From Gammaproteobacteria bacterium (GTDB lineage Bacteria; Pseudomonadota; Gammaproteobacteria; Steroidobacterales; Steroidobacteraceae), in assembly GCA_028293725.1 (NCBI GenBank), contig JAQGOE010000102.1, forward strand, positions 1 to 14,155: 14,155 nucleotides of DNA, in the 5' to 3' direction. Below are positions 13,671 to 14,155 of this stretch, piece after piece (position 1 is the first letter of the stretch; the number at the start of each line of letters is the position of its first letter). The notes beneath the pieces were generated by a model, which did no database searches, had not been told where the DNA came from, and saw only the letters and a list, made by a program, of their open reading frames with translations. The position numbers and the translations under genes are program-made.

Positions 13671-13961
13671 CTACGTGGCGGCCCGATCTAGAATCCCGTC
13701 AGAGATCGGCGGACATTTCCGAGCCCAGGCCAATTTCTGTGTGCGGTCGAGTTTCTTCAATGCCGCTTCCGCCTTGAGTGCCTCGGACTTGCTGGCGAAG
13801 GCCTGTGCACCAAGCACGCGAACTGGAGGGTTGGAGCGCGTGAATTTCGCCCCTTTGCCGCTGCTGTGAGCGACGAAGCGGGCTGCGACGTCGGTCGCGA
13901 TGCCGGCGTACGTCCGGCCATCGCGGCACACAAGCAGATAGAGCCACCAGCACTGGGTCAT
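13671..13961 (-). CDS. Small GIY-YIG domain protein (UPF0213/YhbQ-like)
   Basis: The 96-residue product is a complete single GIY-YIG domain: WWLYLLVCRDGRTYAGI at 5-21 supplies the two tyrosine motifs (YLL and YAG), DVAARFVAH at 24-32 the conserved arginine R28, GKGAKFTR at 35-42 the family loop, and E65 in ALKAEAALKKL the likely metal-binding glutamate. Members of this group are small and widespread. GIY-YIG domains cut DNA in homing enzymes and repair proteins, but the role of these stand-alone proteins is poorly defined. The ATG at 13961 gives exactly the domain length; the ribosome binding site is weak (AGGT about 11 bp upstream). No neighbour suggests a specific partner. Confidence 0.9.
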   Translation of the reverse strand: MTQCWWLYLLVCRDGRTYAGIATDVAARFVAHSSGKGAKFTRSNPPVRVLGAQAFASKSEALKAEAALKKLDRTQKLAWARKCPPISDGILDRAAT

Positions 13962-14155
13962 GCGGATAGGTTACCTGATGCTGCCCCTACATGCAGGTGC
14001 ATGCCGGCCGCTATCAACTCGCGAACCTTGGCGCGTTCGGCACCTGCATTTACACGGAACTTTAGCGTCGCCCATGCAATCAAACTGCTCGCATGGACGT
14101 GCATAACAGGCCCAGCTATCTACAATCGGCCGTACTTCTCGTAGTTTTTCTCTTG
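13962..14155. other. Window end, no gene supported
   Basis: This 194-bp stretch contains a palindrome, CATGCA at 13990-13995 and TGCATG at 13998-14003, upstream of the GIY-YIG gene. A minus-strand frame entering from the window edge reads QEKNYEKYGRL and stops at 14120. It could be the end of an upstream gene but is too short to judge. Confidence 0.4.

Noticed and set aside
13470..13691. Plus-strand 73-codon frame with RYEDLKQRALSHQRLVDVWL
   Set aside because: It looks helical but overlaps both the start-less frame and the 3' end of the GIY-YIG gene, and it has no ribosome binding site.
14120..14155. Possible end of a minus-strand gene (QEKNYEKYGRL then stop)
   Set aside because: Only 11 residues lie in the window; this is too little to call a gene.
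1..14155. CRISPR arrays, tRNA or rRNA genes, integrase or att sites
   Set aside because: No regularly spaced direct repeats, tRNA-like cloverleaf or recombinase gene was seen on either strand.

Overview
The window is a 14.2 kb piece of GC-rich (roughly 60% G+C) Gram-negative chromosome. The 965-residue TonB-dependent receptor and the secreted GH10 xylanase suggest a gammaproteobacterium of the Xanthomonadales/Steroidobacterales kind that lives in soil or on plants. That placement is inferred from protein style, not from a marker gene.

Layout. (1) 1-4390: the last module of a non-ribosomal peptide synthetase (condensation, adenylation, carrier, thioesterase), cut at its 5' end by the window edge, followed 53 bp later by an MbtH-like chaperone gene with an unusually long C-terminal tail. 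The adenylation pocket reads DVWHISLVDK, a serine-type code, so the last residue loaded is probably serine and the thioesterase releases the product. The A-domain core has a much lower GC content than its flanks, which suggests subdomain exchange. (2) 4541-5416, minus strand: a HigB/HigA-type toxin-antitoxin pair with ATGA overlap, a near-consensus sigma70 promoter and an inverted repeat inside it. (3) 5417-6406: about 1 kb without a recognisable gene. (4) 6407-9358: a large TonB-dependent outer-membrane receptor ending in a strong intrinsic terminator. Directly after the T-run lies sequence resembling the 5' end of a group IIC intron, the place where this intron class typically inserts. (5) 9485-10086, minus strand: a short fragment resembling the end of a nuclease-type toxin, and a small putative lipoprotein. 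(6) 10454-11487: a class I SAM-dependent methyltransferase broken by one frameshift inside the SAM-binding motif. (7) 11666-12841, minus strand: a secreted GH10 endo-xylanase with a His/Asp-rich C-terminal tail. About 490 bp upstream is a near-palindrome resembling the xyl-box of xylan-utilisation regulons. (8) 13671-13961, minus strand: a small GIY-YIG domain protein.

The synthetase module and MbtH protein clearly work together. The receptor could serve a siderophore made by the synthetase or a plant-derived substrate; the sequence does not decide. The remainder (toxin-antitoxin pair, intron remnant, toxin fragment, frameshifted gene, long gene-poor stretches) looks like an accessory region with turnover. 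I do not see a complete new multi-gene system. The best leads are the mosaic adenylation domain, the intron remnant at the terminator, the xyl-box with the His-tailed xylanase, and the toxin-like fragment.
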